Below are positions 1 to 6,551 of a stretch of DNA of 15,382 nt, in pieces. Position 1 is the first letter of the stretch. The number at the start of each line of letters is the position of its first letter. The stretch is from SZUA-370 sp034003955. GTDB lineage: Bacteria; Spirochaetota; Spirochaetia; Treponematales; UBA12059. Under the pieces are notes generated by a model. It worked only from the letters and a program-made list of their open reading frames with translations, was not told the origin of the DNA and did not search any database. Location of the stretch: contig JAVEXO010000057.1 in NCBI GenBank assembly GCA_034003955.1, positions 1 to 15,382 of the forward strand, given 5' to 3'. The position numbers and the translations under genes were made by a program.

Positions 1-229
1 AGGGGTCAAATGACAGCTCTGGCCTGTAGAGCTCTGCCCGTTCAAAGGCCTTGAGCAGCGCGTCTCCTGCTAGTTCCTCGCAATCCTCCAGGGAAAGCCC
101 GTAGAACGTACGCAGGTAAACCTCGAGCCTGGGATGCCAGTGTTTCCAGAGGGCATCGAAGAGGCTCTGCCGATCACGGTCGGGCATCCGTCGGTTTTCC
201 GCGAATGCGCGGCGTTCTTCCTCTTCCAT
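1..229 (-). CDS. ECF-type RNA polymerase sigma factor, N-terminal fragment (runs off the window)
   Basis: Reading the minus strand from the ATG at 229 gives an open frame of 76 codons to the window edge. An in-frame TAG sits directly before the ATG, so the start cannot lie further upstream. The protein begins MEEEERRAFAENRR and continues with LFDALWKHWHPRLEVYL and LEDCEELAGDALLKAFERA. This is the pattern of sigma-70 region 2.1-2.2 in ECF factors: a W/Y-rich first helix, then an E-(E/D)-LxxDxxLKAF helix that contacts core polymerase. The product would direct polymerase to a small regulon. The region 2.4 and region 4 DNA-binding parts lie outside the window, so neither the group nor an anti-sigma partner can be named. 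I see no Shine-Dalgarno sequence. It is divergent from the ABC operon across about 120 bp. Confidence 0.8.
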   Translation of the reverse strand, partial: MEEEERRAFAENRRMPDRDRQSLFDALWKHWHPRLEVYLRTFYGLSLEDCEELAGDALLKAFERAELYRPELSFDP

Positions 230-291
230 CTACTAGAGTATACGCGTGGAATGCTGCAAAGGTTGGTTAGTGTTACGAACCTTGGTGATGC

Positions 292-320
292 TTGACATTT
301 ACAAATTATTGCCTTACTGT
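292..320 (+). promoter_or_regulatory. Probable sigma-70 promoter of the ABC/GntR operon
   Basis: A consensus -35 TTGACA (292-297) is followed after 17 bp by TACTGT (315-320), which keeps the three most conserved -10 bases (T1, A2, T6). The -10 is weak, and alternative registers exist, such as TTTACA at 298-303 with ACTAAT at 321-326. The promoter sits just upstream of AGGAG (342-346) and the ATG at 353. The -10 lies inside the palindrome at 315-340, which suggests repression by steric blocking. Confidence 0.5.
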
Positions 321-340
321 ACTAATAGCCTAGTACACTA
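315..340 (+). promoter_or_regulatory. Inverted-repeat operator candidate for the YtrA-type GntR repressor
   Basis: The left arm TACTGTACTA (315-324) and right arm TAGTACACTA (331-340) are inverted repeats matching at 9 of 10 positions around a 6-bp spacer. The inner GTACTA/TAGTAC part is perfect. The site overlaps the -10 region and lies 13 bp before the first gene of an operon that encodes its own GntR/YtrA-type regulator. Members of that subfamily are known to autorepress their ABC-transporter operons through inverted repeats at the promoter. Binding here is inferred. Confidence 0.6.
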
Positions 341-352
341 TAGGAGTAGTAA

Positions 353-1240
353 ATGCTACAGATGCAGACCATGACCTTCGGGTATGGCAAGAAGCCGCTT
401 TTTGAGGGCTTCGATTTAAGCCTGGAACCCGGTTCCATCAACGGGCTTCTCGGTCTCAATGGGGCCGGCAAGACGAGTCTTTTAAAGATAGCCGCCGGCG
501 CCCTGAGGCCAACACTTGGGCGAGTGGAGGTGTTTGGCAGAGATCCATCCAGGCGCGAGGCTTCTTTCCTGGCCGACGTGGCCTTCGTGCCTGAGGATCC
601 CTGGTTCCCGGCCCTGAAGCCGGCCGCGTGGGTGGACAGGATAGCCATCTTTCGGCCTGGCTTTGACCGGCGGCGCTTTGAGTCACTTTCAGATGAGTTG
701 GGGCTTGAGGCAGACAAGGTGGTATCAAAGTTCTCATATGGCCAGCGCAAGAAATTTGCCCTCGCGGCGGCCATAGCCAGTGGCGCGAGGCTTCTCCTTC
801 TCGACGAGCCTACCAATGGCCTCGATATCCCATCCAAGGTCCAGTTCAGGCGTGTGCTCGCATCGGCCGTCGGACCCGACAGGATAGTCGTTGTGTCCAC
901 CCATCAGGTGAGAGACCTCGAGAATCTTATAGACCCCATCATCATTGTAAACAGGGGGAAGGTTGCCTTCTCGGTGACTGCCTCTGAGCTGGGTGCCAGG
1001 CTTCGCGTAGAGCGACTGTCATCACTGGCTGGAAGACAAGTTGTCTACGCCGAGCGTGACGCCGTGGGTTGGACGGCCCTTTTGTCGGCAGAGTCTAAAG
1101 AGGGCGTTGGAGTCGCCGATCTTGAACTGGTTTTCAACGCGGCCATAGGGGAGCCCGGGCGTCTGGAAGCGGCATTATCCGGCCAAGCATTGAGCGAGTA
1201 CAAACCCGTTGCAGCAGATACGAACATGGGAGACGAGTGA
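353..1240 (+). CDS. ABC transporter ATP-binding protein (YtrB/CcmA-like)
   Basis: This 295-residue cytoplasmic ATPase would power the membrane protein encoded next. Walker A is GLNGAGKT (34-41), the signature loop is the degenerate FSYGQ (127-131), Walker B is LLLLDEP (147-153) and the H-loop histidine is H184 in STH. The Q-loop position reads VPED, with Glu in place of Gln, as is common in this drug/export-type ABC subfamily. After the roughly 215-residue nucleotide-binding domain there is an extra 80-residue C-terminal region of unknown role. AGGAG at 342-346 gives a 6-nt spacing to the ATG. It is the first gene of a four-gene operon that includes a YtrA-type repressor, a layout seen in Bacillus ytr-type operons that respond to cell-envelope antibiotics. 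The substrate cannot be told from the sequence. Confidence 0.92.
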   Translation: MLQMQTMTFGYGKKPLFEGFDLSLEPGSINGLLGLNGAGKTSLLKIAAGALRPTLGRVEVFGRDPSRREASFLADVAFVPEDPWFPALKPAAWVDRIAIFRPGFDRRRFESLSDELGLEADKVVSKFSYGQRKKFALAAAIASGARLLLLDEPTNGLDIPSKVQFRRVLASAVGPDRIVVVSTHQVRDLENLIDPIIIVNRGKVAFSVTASELGARLRVERLSSLAGRQVVYAERDAVGWTALLSAESKEGVGVADLELVFNAAIGEPGRLEAALSGQALSEYKPVAADTNMGDE

Positions 1241-2043
1241 TGAACCGTGAAGGCATAGATAGAAATTTTTCTTTTAGACGGCTAGGGCTGCTCATGCGCA
1301 ACAAGGCCTACGAGGATGCACCAGGACTTGGTATAGGGCTTGCTACTCTGGCCGGCATCAACCTGCTCACGATCCTGTTCGGCAAGATGGCCATGATGAA
1401 CGACGGGGAGGGTACGTCGTACTATGTCGTCATCATTCTGAGCGGGCTACTTCTTGCATCGGTGGCATTCAAGTCAATGCATGGGCGCTCAAGCGCAGAC
1501 TGGATACTCCTGCCGGCAACGCCTTTAGAGAAGTACAGCGCAGCCTTGGCGAGTCATGTGATCATTTACCCGGTGCTGGCTTCCGTGGTGCTTGCCGGGT
1601 TCTCGGTACTTCTGTCTCTGGCGGAGCGCGTGGCCGGTGGTGTTGGTGGCCGGATATGGCATCCGTTTACCCTGGAAGCGCTTCGTGTTTACGGAGAATA
1701 TGCTGTGGTCGCCGTAGCCTTCCTTGCAGGCTCTGCGGCCTTCAGGAAGAAAGCCTTCCTAAAGACGGTAGGCGTATCGACGGCTTTCGTCCTGGTCTGC
1801 TCACTTCTCGTCCTTCTAGGCCTGCGGATCATCTATGGTGCGTATTCAAGTGATTCTCTTGCGGTATCCTTCGACACAGGCGTGCTGAGCGTCGCAGGAA
1901 TGGAGATAGTCAACCACGAAGGTTTCCTGCGTATCTTCGAGTATCTGGTTAACGGAGTCCGTTTCATCCTTGTGCCCTTGTTCTCCATTGTCTTCGCCTA
2001 CCTACGCGTGTATGAAAAGGAAGCCCGTGATGAGGTTCAGTAA
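1240..2043 (+). CDS. ABC-2-like transporter membrane protein
   Basis: This 267-residue protein has about six hydrophobic segments (roughly 30-48, 61-78, 105-127, 152-169, 174-200 and 237-256). It is the likely membrane partner of the preceding ATPase. The stretch LLPATPLEKYSA (90-101) resembles a short motif found before a membrane helix in ABC-2-like permeases of GntR-regulated operons. I chose the ATG at 1240, which overlaps the ATPase stop as TGATG. GGGAG at 1228-1232 is 7 nt from it but only 4 nt from an in-frame GTG at 1237. No soluble or extracytoplasmic domain is recognisable. As a half transporter it would have to dimerise or pair with the 39-residue peptide encoded downstream. Substrate unknown. 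Confidence 0.8.
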   Translation: MNREGIDRNFSFRRLGLLMRNKAYEDAPGLGIGLATLAGINLLTILFGKMAMMNDGEGTSYYVVIILSGLLLASVAFKSMHGRSSADWILLPATPLEKYSAALASHVIIYPVLASVVLAGFSVLLSLAERVAGGVGGRIWHPFTLEALRVYGEYAVVAVAFLAGSAAFRKKAFLKTVGVSTAFVLVCSLLVLLGLRIIYGAYSSDSLAVSFDTGVLSVAGMEIVNHEGFLRIFEYLVNGVRFILVPLFSIVFAYLRVYEKEARDEVQ

Positions 2044-2407
2044 CGAGCGGCCCATATTCATCCAGATAGCCGAGCTTATTGCAGAAGACGTGATGGCCGG
2101 GCGCCTGAAGCCAGGTGATAGGTTACCCTCGGCTCGTGAGCTGGCCGTATCACTGGAGGTCAATCCCAACACGGCTGCACGCTCTCTACAGAGCCTGGCC
2201 GACAAAGGCATTGCCCGCTGCGAACGCGGCACCGGCTACTTCGTTGACTCTGGCGGAGCCAGCCTGGCCATGAAGGAGCGACGACGTCGCTTCTTCGATG
2301 AGGACTTGCCCCGGCTCTGGAAGAGCATGGACGAGCTGGGACTTAGCATGGCTGACTTAGGCGAGCGATGGTCACAGCGAGCCTCCGATGAAAGGAAAGC
2401 ACCATGA
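2030..2407 (+). CDS. GntR-family transcriptional regulator, YtrA subfamily
   Basis: This 125-residue regulator has an N-terminal winged helix-turn-helix (about 1-75). It shows the GntR pattern PIFIQIAELIAEDVMAGRL, LPSARELAVSLEVNPNTAAR and a wing at GTGYFV (67-72). The C-terminal part is only about 50 residues, as in the YtrA subfamily, which lacks a large ligand-binding domain and dimerises through two helices. The frame is open further upstream, but ATG 2030 has AAGGA (2017-2021) at 8 nt and starts the conserved domain, so I chose it. The gene overlaps the permease by 14 nt and the following small ORF by 4 nt. It probably represses its own operon through the palindrome at 315-340. The effector is unknown. 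Confidence 0.9.
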   Translation: MRFSNERPIFIQIAELIAEDVMAGRLKPGDRLPSARELAVSLEVNPNTAARSLQSLADKGIARCERGTGYFVDSGGASLAMKERRRRFFDEDLPRLWKSMDELGLSMADLGERWSQRASDERKAP

Positions 2408-2523
2408 AAATGAGTACAAAGGTCTTGTTAGGATTCCTGGCCGCCACGCTTCTGGCTATCTGTGTGGCGCTCATACGCGTCGCCACCATAGCGGCTCCCA
2501 TCCTGGCTTCTGGGGCCGTGTAA
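2404..2523 (+). CDS. 39-residue hydrophobic membrane peptide, last gene of the ABC/GntR operon
   Basis: The ATG at 2404 overlaps the GntR stop codon as ATGA, and AAGGA (2392-2396) lies 7 nt upstream, so translation is well supported despite the short length. The peptide begins MKMSTKVLLGFLAATLLAIC and continues hydrophobic to the end, with a single Arg near residue 25. It could form one transmembrane helix (about 7-30) with a short positively charged N-terminus inside the cell. I recognise no family. Its place in the operon suggests an accessory subunit or regulator of the ABC transporter. Alternatively it may be a leader-like or vestigial peptide. Function is not assigned. Confidence 0.6.
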   Translation: MKMSTKVLLGFLAATLLAICVALIRVATIAAPILASGAV

Positions 2524-2548
2524 GCGTCAAGCAGCCAGGCTAACGTTA

Positions 2549-2567
2549 CCCGGCTACTGTAGCCGGG
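2549..2567. other. Perfect hairpin between the convergent ABC operon and fumarase gene
   Basis: CCCGGCTA (2549-2556) and TAGCCGGG (2560-2567) form an 8-bp stem with a 3-nt loop. The hairpin overlaps the fumarase stop codon (2554-2556) and lies 26 bp after the small ORF on the other strand. Neither strand has a T-tract after the stem, so it is not a canonical intrinsic terminator. It could still stabilise 3' ends or weakly terminate both converging transcripts. Confidence 0.45.
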
Positions 2568-4293
2568 CGTAGTAGTCAGCGCCCTCGGCGTCAACGGCGA
2601 CGAGGGCGGGTAGGCCGGATAGCTCCACAAGCCGTACGGCCTCCATGCCAAGTTCTGGCCAGTCTATGATTCTGCACGATGTTACATAGCGACTTGCGTT
2701 AAGGGCAGCTGCACCGCCAATTGCCGCCAGGTAGGCTCCACTATACTTGAGGCATGCCGCGGCGCATGCTGGACCGCGCTCGCCTTTGCCTATGCGTACG
2801 GGAAATATACCGTGCTCTCCAAAGATTTCAAGGTAGCTGTCCATGCGCCGTGAGGTGGTAGGGCCTATCGAGCCTACGGCGGCGCCGTCTGGCGTCCCGC
2901 TCGGGCTGGCGTAGAAGACAGGGTAATGCGTCCATGCTGGTAATGCCTTCCCGTCCTCTATCATCGTCAGGAGACGTGCGTGGACCGCGTCACGGGCCAA
3001 GATGACTTTGCCCCATAGCTCTACCATTTCACCCGCATGTAGGCTTGCTATGGTTGCCTTGAATTCACTTGTTCCAGGCTTCCCAAGGTCAATCCGACGA
3101 ATAGTCTTTTCTGGTCCTGCCCTGTTTGGCTGGGCAGATACCTCTGCCGTGCTTGGAGCCGCTCGTGCTGTATCGACCATACGCTCTATGTCTTCCTTTC
3201 CGGCAAGCCGCTCCACGAAGTAGCCGTCACGGTTGATGTAGGCATAGGCTTGCCTGTGTGCGGAGCATGAGACTGCTACGACGACAGGGAGGCTGGCGGC
3301 ATGACGCGGCAGGCGTATGACCCTGGCGTCGCGTGCCAGGAGGTAGCCGCCAAATTGGGCTCCCCATCCCGAGCTGGCGGCGGCAGCCATGACGAGCTCT
3401 TCGAGGACCAGGTCGCGGTAGGGGCCGTTTTCCTTGTCAGGACTGCCCGGCAGGGCGTCCAGGGCGCCTGTGCTGGCTAGCTTGGCGGCCAGGGTGGCCT
3501 CCTCCGGGCTCTGACCGCCGAGTATGACGACTATCCGGTACGGCGGACAGGCGGAGACGCCCAGACCGGCGATGGCCGATGCTATGAAACCTTCGAAGGC
3601 TTCAGGATTGAGGAGGCGTTTCGTCTCCTGGAAGAGCGCCGTCTTGTTGGCCGAGCCCCCGCCTTTGGCTACAAACAGGAAGCGGTATTCGTCGCCCCTG
3701 ACTGCTGTTATGTGTGCTGTTATGGGCGAATTGTCGCCGGTGTTGCGTTCATTGAAGCCGCCCAGAGGGACTACCTGGCTGTTGCGGAGACGTTTCCTCT
3801 TCCAGCTGGCAAGAGCGCCGGCTGCGAGGGCCTCCACGTCGTCTTGGAAGCCGTCTTCAGGGCCTTCGACCAAGATGCGATCGCCCTTCCAGCCGTAGAC
3901 CGAGGCGGTACCCGTATCCTGGCAGATGGGGAATATTCCCTCTGCTGCTATGGAGGCGTTTTCCAGGAGGGCTTTGACAACAGAGCGCTCTTGTTCGCTA
4001 GCCATCGTATCCACGGACATGGCGGCTAGCTGGGCTATGTATGAGGGTCTAAGCCTAAACTGCATGTCGTCAAAGGCCCTCTCGGCTAGAGACTCGAGGG
4101 CCTCTCCCGGTACCAGAAGGAATTCTCTGCCTAAGGCGTTTTCTACTCGCGGCGAATCCAGCGGCAGGCGTTCGAAGATAACCCTATGCTCTCCATCGGG
4201 GTAGCTTGAAAGGGAGTGAAAGAAGGCAATATCGCTAGCAGGCATGCACCCATAGTAGTGCGGCAGGCTCAAGTTTGCCAGTATCGTTCTCAT
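2554..4293 (-). CDS. Class I fumarate hydratase, fused alpha and beta domains
   Basis: Oxygen-sensitive [4Fe-4S] hydratase that interconverts fumarate and (S)-malate. The alpha domain (about 60-380) carries the three cluster cysteines: C124 in PICQDTGTA, C249 in SACPP and C343 in VSCSAHR, plus AKGGGSANKT (209-218) and GAQFGG (311-316). The beta domain (about 400-575) has ELWGKVILARDAVHARL and IGPTTSRRMDSYLE, which includes the conserved Thr-Thr segment. At 579 residues it resembles E. coli FumA/FumB (548) in being one chain, but it lacks their Cys-rich C-terminal tail. The usual CSADR reads CSAHR here. The start is unsure: ATG 4293 gives the longest frame, but residues 1-16 do not look like the family. 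The next ATG (4245) fits better, and neither has a clear Shine-Dalgarno sequence. Tartrate dehydratase is a less likely alternative. Single-gene unit, divergent from the gpgS operon. Confidence 0.92.
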   Translation of the reverse strand: MRTILANLSLPHYYGCMPASDIAFFHSLSSYPDGEHRVIFERLPLDSPRVENALGREFLLVPGEALESLAERAFDDMQFRLRPSYIAQLAAMSVDTMASEQERSVVKALLENASIAAEGIFPICQDTGTASVYGWKGDRILVEGPEDGFQDDVEALAAGALASWKRKRLRNSQVVPLGGFNERNTGDNSPITAHITAVRGDEYRFLFVAKGGGSANKTALFQETKRLLNPEAFEGFIASAIAGLGVSACPPYRIVVILGGQSPEEATLAAKLASTGALDALPGSPDKENGPYRDLVLEELVMAAAASSGWGAQFGGYLLARDARVIRLPRHAASLPVVVAVSCSAHRQAYAYINRDGYFVERLAGKEDIERMVDTARAAPSTAEVSAQPNRAGPEKTIRRIDLGKPGTSEFKATIASLHAGEMVELWGKVILARDAVHARLLTMIEDGKALPAWTHYPVFYASPSGTPDGAAVGSIGPTTSRRMDSYLEIFGEHGIFPVRIGKGERGPACAAACLKYSGAYLAAIGGAAALNASRYVTSCRIIDWPELGMEAVRLVELSGLPALVAVDAEGADYYARLQ

Positions 4294-4303
4294 CGACTAT
4301 ACT
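4275..4303 (+). promoter_or_regulatory. Sigma-70 promoter of the gpgS operon
   Basis: TTGCCA (4275-4280) and TATACT (4298-4303) each match consensus at five of six positions, with an ideal 17-bp spacer. Transcription would start near 4310, giving a leader of about 54 nt to the ATG at 4364. The promoter overlaps the 5' end of the divergent fumarase frame. On the minus strand, TATAGT (4301-4296) is a possible -10 for fumarase that shares the same bases. If used, it would place the fumarase transcript start downstream of ATG 4293 and favour the ATG at 4245. Confidence 0.65.
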
Positions 4304-4363
4304 AAGGAGCGAATCGTCGGCTTGGCGTCGCGCGCCCTGTCTTACAAGAACCCGAGGAGGATC

Positions 4364-5569
4364 ATGCTGAAACAGTCTGCCATGAAGGTGATACTCAAGA
4401 AGACTCTTGAGATAGAAAATTCCCTCGCGTCTATGAAGGAACTGCTGATAGGTAACGTCGTATTGCTTGGGGAGGTTCCATCCTATGCCGGTACCTGGCA
4501 GAGCGACGATGAGATGGGCAGCGTGGATTACAGCGTCAGAGCCAGGTTCTTCGCCGATCGCCTGTCTGAACTAGGCGTAGACGAGTGTACCACCGACCCC
4601 CTGGGCAATCCCATAGGCATCATCAAGGGAAGCGACCCTGCGCGGCCTCCCATCCTTATTTGTGCAGAACTTGATTCTCTCTTTGCGCCACCAGGAGACA
4701 TCCATTATGCCATAGATGGAGACCATATCCGTGGGCCGGGGCTGATGGACAATGCCATAGGAGCCGCGGCTGTCCTGTCATTGCCAGACGTGCTCAAGCA
4801 CGAGGGTATAGAGTTCCGTTCTACCCTGATGCTTGCAGGCATTGCCAATACCATGCGTGACAGCAAGAACCTCGTCCTTGTAGAGCAATTCCTGGATAGC
4901 CTCAAGGTCAAACCAGCCATGGCCCTTATCATAAAGGGCGGTGAGCTTGGGCGCCTCAACTATTTCTCCGAGGCTGTTGTCAGAGCCGACATAATATGTG
5001 AGCGTAAACCCGGGTCCCGGGGCGCTCAACACAACATGATAATAATAGCCAACGACATAATTGACAGGCTTTTAGCCCTTGAACTGTCGCAGAAACCGGA
5101 GACGGTGGTGACGGTGGGCATGATACGCGGTGGTTACAAATACGGTAGTCCCGCCACGACGGCAAGAATTGGTATAGAATTACGCAGTACCTCCAACGAG
5201 TCTCTCGCTCGGCTGTCTTCAAAGATACGGTCAATACTTGACCTCGTCCGCTACGAGCGCCAGGTAGACGTGGAGTACGATGTAGCAGCCGAGCTAGGGG
5301 CAGAGAGCCTTGGGTGGAACCATCCCCTGACTGGAGGGGCCGTCGATGTGCTCGCCGCTCTGGGCCTGGATCCTCTGGTGTATCCAAGCGTATCGGAGCT
5401 CTTTTACTTCCTCCGCCGCGGCATTCCTTCCATAACCCTGGGTGCGGCTACGGGCAACGACTATCACCAGGAGAATGCCACTGCCAGCATCTCGTCACTG
5501 TATACCGGCATGGCTCAGATAGTCGGCATTCTCATGGCGATGGACGAGGAGGCTTATGATGTCAGATAA
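4364..5569 (+). CDS. M20-family peptidase-like protein with degraded metal site (probable non-peptidase)
   Basis: This 401-residue protein has the layout of M20 (PepT-like) metallopeptidases: a GNPIGII strand, the first metal region, a central dimerisation-like part and a C-terminal catalytic part. Several key positions are changed. The HxD motif reads AELD, with E102 where His is usual and D104 kept. D129 is kept in GPGLMDNAIGA. The general-base Glu-Glu region reads MRD (164-166). The region expected to hold the next ligand reads IIKGGELGR, with K191. H368 survives in NDYHQEN. ATG 4364 has AGGAGG (4355-4360) only 3 nt upstream. An in-frame TTG at 4322 would lie only about 12 nt from the predicted transcript start, so I reject it. 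As first gene of the gpgS operon it overlaps gpgS and may serve sugar-glycerate metabolism as a binding or altered hydrolase protein. That role is speculative. Confidence 0.75.
   Translation: MLKQSAMKVILKKTLEIENSLASMKELLIGNVVLLGEVPSYAGTWQSDDEMGSVDYSVRARFFADRLSELGVDECTTDPLGNPIGIIKGSDPARPPILICAELDSLFAPPGDIHYAIDGDHIRGPGLMDNAIGAAAVLSLPDVLKHEGIEFRSTLMLAGIANTMRDSKNLVLVEQFLDSLKVKPAMALIIKGGELGRLNYFSEAVVRADIICERKPGSRGAQHNMIIIANDIIDRLLALELSQKPETVVTVGMIRGGYKYGSPATTARIGIELRSTSNESLARLSSKIRSILDLVRYERQVDVEYDVAAELGAESLGWNHPLTGGAVDVLAALGLDPLVYPSVSELFYFLRRGIPSITLGAATGNDYHQENATASISSLYTGMAQIVGILMAMDEEAYDVR
5547..5552 (+). promoter_or_regulatory. Ribosome binding site deciding the gpgS start
   Basis: AGGAGG lies 3 nt before the first ATG (5556) and 6 nt before the second ATG (5559). 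The 6-nt spacing favours the second, although both in-frame ATGs might be used. The site lies inside the end of the preceding gene. Confidence 0.6.
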
Positions 5570-6551
5570 CGGAGACTGGCTATCAAGGCGGACCTTTCAT
5601 CACGATGAGTTCTCTGACATAGCCACCATGGTCAAGCGCAAGAAGGAGAGGGGCCTCTCCGTCTCATTGTGTTTTCCAACGCTCAATGAAGAGGCGACGA
5701 TAGCCAAAGAAATTGTAATAATCCGTAGCGAGTTGCAGTTGCGTCATGACCTGGTAGACGAGATTGTCGTCATAGACTCGGGTTCTACCGACCGCACCCG
5801 CGAGGTGGCAGCAGAGTTTGGCGCCAAGGTCTATCTAGCTACCGACATCCTGCCCGATGTTCCTCCATACAAGGGTAAGGGGGAGAACCTCTGGAAGGCA
5901 TTGTATGTTCTGAGCGGTGACATCATCGTCTATGTCGACGCCGACATAAAGAACATCCATCCGCGCTTCGTGTATGGCCTTCTTGGCCCCCTCTTGTCAA
6001 ACGACGAGATACGCTTCGTCAAAGCCTTCTACGACAGGCCCATAGCCCTGGATATGAAGGTCGTCAAGCCCACAGGCGGTGGTAGGGTTACAGAACTGGT
6101 TACGAGGCCGCTCTTCTCCATATTCTATCCAGAGCTGGCTCAATTCATACAACCACTCTCTGGTGAATATGCGGGCTTCAGGGAATGCTTCGACTCCATT
6201 CCCTTTCCCATAGGCTATGGAGTCGAGACGAGCATGCTGATGGACATATACGACAAGTTTGGCATGGATGCCATGGCTCAGGTAGACCTGGATAAACGGG
6301 TTCATCGTAATCAAACGACCATTGCCTTAGGCAGGATGTCGTTTGGTATAATCCAGACATTCATAGCAAAACTCAAGTCATCGGGCAAGGCATCCATGGC
6401 CGGGGAGCTATACAAGACAATGATACAGTTTGAGCTGGAGGCAGGGGCGTACAGGCGCAAGGAAAGCCACATCGATATAGTCGAGCGGCCTCCTATCAGA
6501 GGGCTGCCGGCCTACCTTGAAAAATTTCCCAAGAGATCCGGTTTGGCATGA
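5559..6551 (+). CDS. gpgS: Glucosyl-3-phosphoglycerate synthase (GT81)
   Basis: Transfers glucose from an NDP-glucose donor to 3-phosphoglycerate, giving glucosyl-3-phosphoglycerate, the committed step to glucosylglycerate. This retaining GT-A enzyme has PTLNEE (40-45), VVIDSGSTDRT around 70-80, PPYKGKGENLW around 102-112, the metal-binding DAD (127-129), GGGRVTELVTRPL from 173, QPLSGEYAGFRE, GYGVETSML from 219 and the VHRN histidine near 249. These blocks match the mycobacterial enzyme closely as I remember it. Length (330 residues) is close to the mycobacterial protein (about 324). The start was chosen by ribosome-binding-site spacing. It overlaps the upstream gene by about 11 nt and ends in an ATGA overlap with the next gene. 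Mannosyl-3-phosphoglycerate synthase is a less likely alternative. Confidence 0.93.
   Translation: MSDNGDWLSRRTFHHDEFSDIATMVKRKKERGLSVSLCFPTLNEEATIAKEIVIIRSELQLRHDLVDEIVVIDSGSTDRTREVAAEFGAKVYLATDILPDVPPYKGKGENLWKALYVLSGDIIVYVDADIKNIHPRFVYGLLGPLLSNDEIRFVKAFYDRPIALDMKVVKPTGGGRVTELVTRPLFSIFYPELAQFIQPLSGEYAGFRECFDSIPFPIGYGVETSMLMDIYDKFGMDAMAQVDLDKRVHRNQTTIALGRMSFGIIQTFIAKLKSSGKASMAGELYKTMIQFELEAGAYRRKESHIDIVERPPIRGLPAYLEKFPKRSGLA

Noticed and set aside
237..242. Minus-strand TATACT as a -10 for the sigma factor gene, giving a near-leaderless start at 229
   Set aside because: No -35-like hexamer lies at a suitable distance, so one hexamer match is not enough evidence.
259..283. Short inverted repeat AAGGTT...AACCTT in the sigma factor/ABC intergenic region
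   Set aside because: The arms are only 6 bp with a 13-nt spacer and do not match the stronger palindrome at 315-340; expected by chance at this size.
322..900. Long minus-strand open frame of 192 codons opposite the ABC ATPase gene
   Set aside because: It mirrors a gene with intact Walker motifs on the plus strand, has Ser/Arg-rich shadow composition and no family resemblance.
4322..4363. Upstream TTG start for the M20-like gene, adding 14 residues
   Set aside because: It lies only about 12 nt after the predicted transcript start, and its nearest AAGGAG is 12 nt away. The ATG at 4364 has AGGAGG directly upstream.
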